Shown in pieces: positions 42,145 to 43,496 of a DNA stretch of 43,496 nucleotides; the first letter of the stretch is position 1, and each line of letters starts with the position of its first letter. This stretch comes from Aeromonas sanarellii (GTDB lineage: Bacteria; Pseudomonadota; Gammaproteobacteria; Enterobacterales; Aeromonadaceae), in NCBI RefSeq assembly GCF_000820085.1, contig NZ_CDBN01000032.1:1-43496 (forward strand), given 5' to 3'. A program made the position numbers and the translations under genes. The notes under the pieces were generated by a model. It was not told where the DNA came from. It did no database searches and saw nothing but the letters and a program-made list of their open reading frames with translations.

Positions 42145-42549
42145 ATGCGCTTGACTTCACATAACCGGCTGGCCGGTGACACCCGCTCCCTGCTGCGCAG
42201 GCTGGGTCTTGGCCTCTGGCCGCGCCTGTGGTGCCGCCAGAGGCGCCGGCATCACTATCGACTGCATATCCGCTGCGAGGACAGGGCCGACATGGAGCGG
42301 GTGCTGGTCGGGGTGAGCCGCACCCTGCAGCCGGCCGGCCTGCACCCCAGGCAGGCCATGACACCCGGTCGCGGCGAAGGTCGCGTGCTGGTGCTGAGCC
42401 TCTGCTGCACGCCGCCCCAACGCCGCTACCTGGTGCAGTTCGTCCACCTGGTCGGGGCCGATCACCCGGTGCGCTGGGAGCTGCACCCGGACCCGGCGCC
42501 GGCCCCCCGCGCCCCCTTGCCGGCGCAAGGCCCGGGCCGGCGGCCCTAA
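42145..42549 (+). CDS. Small protein resembling a free-standing MgtC C-terminal (ACT-like) domain
   Basis: The 134-residue protein has a basic N-terminus (LLRRLGLGLWPRLWCRQRRR) and a domain at about 37-112 (YRLHIRCEDRADMERVLVGV to HPVRWELH). That domain aligns without large gaps to the C-terminal domain of the MgtC protein encoded next (YRVTALIRRTHQKEVLPWLE to HPRIKQIFW), with the same strand-helix-strand-strand-helix-strand spacing. Identity is low but the HPV/HPRI ending and hydrophobic pattern match. A Pro/Arg-rich tail follows. AAGGAGG before the ATG is strong. It might regulate MgtC or the same target; this is inference. Confidence 0.6.
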   Translation: MRLTSHNRLAGDTRSLLRRLGLGLWPRLWCRQRRRHHYRLHIRCEDRADMERVLVGVSRTLQPAGLHPRQAMTPGRGEGRVLVLSLCCTPPQRRYLVQFVHLVGADHPVRWELHPDPAPAPRAPLPAQGPGRRP

Positions 42550-42563
42550 CGGGCCCGGCACTC

Positions 42564-42605
42564 CCCTCCCGCGCCTTCCCGGCCAGACGCGGGAGGGCGC
42601 GTTTT
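42564..42605 (+). terminator. Terminator-like hairpin before mgtC
   Basis: CCCTCCCGCG (42564-42573) and CGCGGGAGGG (42588-42597) form a 10-base stem, followed by CGCGTTTTC. It would end or attenuate transcription coming from the small ORF before mgtC. Confidence 0.7.
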
Positions 42606-42617
42606 CATTCACCCCGC

Positions 42618-42675
42618 GCCGACCGCGTTCCTTCGATGTCCCCATGGACATCTCGCCCCGGGACACCGGGTCGGC
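42618..42675 (+). promoter_or_regulatory. Nested stem-loops in the mgtC leader
   Basis: GCCGACC (42618-42624) pairs with GGTCGGC (42669-42675), enclosing a perfect 7-base hairpin GATGTCC-CCAT-GGACATC (42635-42652). The structure ends 21 bases before the mgtC ATG, close to its AAGGAG site. It follows the terminator-like hairpin directly, so the whole leader may act as an attenuator. Confidence 0.5.
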
Positions 42676-42695
42676 CCCGTCAGAAGGAGTCACCC

Positions 42696-43424
42696 ATGAG
42701 AATGTGGCAACAACTCGATTTCATCGCCCTGCTCGACACCCTCGCCAGCCTGCTGCTCGCCTTCGTGCTGGGCAGCCTGGTCGGCCTGGAGCGTCAGTAC
42801 CGCCAGCGCACCGCCGGCCTTCGCACCAACGTGCTGGTGGCCGTGGGGGCGGCCCTGTTCGTCAACCTGGCCCAGCGCATCTACGACCTGCACGGCGGCA
42901 GCTACGGCGTGGTCCACGTGGTGGCCTACATCGTCTCCGGCATCGGCTTTCTCGGGGCCGGCGTCATCATGCGCGAATCGGGCAACATCCGCGGCATCAA
43001 CACCGCCGCCACCCTGTGGGGGGTGGCGGCGGTGGGGGCCGCCAGCGGCGCCGGGTTCGCCCTGGAGGCCGTGCTCGGCGCCCTCTTCGTGCTGGCGGCC
43101 AACACCCTGCTACGCCCCCTGGTCAACCAGATCAACCGCCACCCGGTGGACAATACCGACACCGAGGTGACCTACCGCGTCACGGCCCTCATCCGCCGCA
43201 CCCACCAGAAGGAGGTGCTGCCCTGGCTGGAGCAGATGCTGGAGCAGGCCAACTACCCCCTGAGCGAGCTCGACATCGAGCCGTTTGGGGAGCAGGATCT
43301 GGAGATCTCGGCGGTGCTGCTCGCCACCTCCATCGACGGTGACGAGCTCGACGCCCTGATGAAGCGGCTGGGGGAGCATCCCCGCATCAAGCAGATCTTC
43401 TGGCGCGCCAGCACCACGGATTGA
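42696..43424 (+). CDS. mgtC: MgtC/SapB family membrane protein
   Basis: The 242-residue protein has four to five N-terminal helices with the family signature GSLVGLERQYRQRTAGLRTNVLVAVGAALF (about 24-53). GFLGAGVIMRESGNIRGINTAATLWGVAAVG follows, and an ACT-like cytosolic C-terminal domain lies at about 155-238. MgtC proteins modulate the F1Fo ATP synthase, K+/phosphate balance and survival at low Mg2+ in several pathogens, while in non-pathogens they act in Mg2+ homeostasis. AAGGAG 7 bases before the ATG fixes the start. It is preceded by hairpins and the ACT-like small ORF, and followed by a very strong terminator. Confidence 0.94.
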   Translation: MRMWQQLDFIALLDTLASLLLAFVLGSLVGLERQYRQRTAGLRTNVLVAVGAALFVNLAQRIYDLHGGSYGVVHVVAYIVSGIGFLGAGVIMRESGNIRGINTAATLWGVAAVGAASGAGFALEAVLGALFVLAANTLLRPLVNQINRHPVDNTDTEVTYRVTALIRRTHQKEVLPWLEQMLEQANYPLSELDIEPFGEQDLEISAVLLATSIDGDELDALMKRLGEHPRIKQIFWRASTTD

Positions 43425-43449
43425 GACTCCGGGCCCGCTCGGGCCATGG

Positions 43450-43496
43450 CGCCCAGCAAAAAGCCCCGCTGGATCGGCGGGGCTTTTTGCTGGGCG
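43450..43496. terminator. Very strong terminator with 20-base stem
   Basis: The left arm CGCCCAGCAAAAAGCCCCGC (43450-43469) and right arm (43477-43496) are perfectly complementary around a 7-base loop, with T-run and A-run inside the stem for both directions. The left arm shares CGCCCAGCAAAAAGCC with the terminator at 2333. It ends mgtC and probably a convergent gene beyond the window. Confidence 0.85.

Overview
The window is GC-rich, densely coded gammaproteobacterial chromosome. The mix of genes (cyoABCDE-yajR in enterobacterial order, azurin, a DUF3634 protein, a CueR-type copper promoter, many LysR/GGDEF regulators) fits Aeromonas or a close relative in the Aeromonadaceae. This is inferred from protein resemblance only. 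I found no rRNA, tRNA, CRISPR array, transposase or prophage gene.

Layout. Positions 1-2.8 kb hold the start of an unidentified minus-strand gene, a divergent LysR regulator, a DUF218 (YdcF/SanA/ElyC-like) gene cut by an in-frame amber codon, and a DUF1428 gene. From 2.8 to 9.3 kb on the minus strand lies the bo3-type quinol oxidase operon cyoABCDE, followed by the MFS gene yajR. Its cyoC/cyoD junction carries a diverged tandem duplication that makes a 23-codon mini-ORF, and CyoA ends in a Met/His-rich tail. An AT-rich 0.5-kb intergenic region precedes cyoA. From 9.8 to 20 kb are metabolic, redox and stress genes: an AhpD-like protein with a divergent LysR, DUF3634, nucleoside hydrolase, a HutD-family protein, azurin, ApbE, Hsp20, a response regulator with TPRs, a pentapeptide-repeat K+-channel-like protein, and exonuclease III behind a palindromic intergenic repeat.

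From 20 to 26 kb is a copper-efflux operon. It has a MerR/CueR-type promoter with a 19-bp spacer, a small Cys/His membrane protein, CusB with a fused CusF-like domain, CusA and CusF, and no cusC. A second mini-ORF at the cusB/cusA junction copies the CusA start. From 26 to 31.8 kb are a group II PLP decarboxylase, lplA, and a diguanylate cyclase that combines a THI5/NMT1-like periplasmic sensor, a PAS domain, GGDEF and a C-terminal hemerythrin domain.

From 41.5 down to 31.8 kb on the minus strand runs a compact nine-gene operon. It starts with an ArsR-family repressor of the BigR/SqrR/HlyU thiol-switch type (two cysteines 66 residues apart), then two YeeE/YedE-type sulfur-transport proteins, an RND adaptor and pump, and an adaptor plus ABC ATPase plus two FtsX-type permeases. 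A divergent DUF2892 gene shares the operator region. I consider this the best candidate for an undescribed system: a reactive-sulfur-responsive unit that couples sulfur transport to two efflux machines. The window ends with mgtC, preceded by a structured leader and a small ORF that resembles a free-standing MgtC C-terminal (ACT-like) domain.
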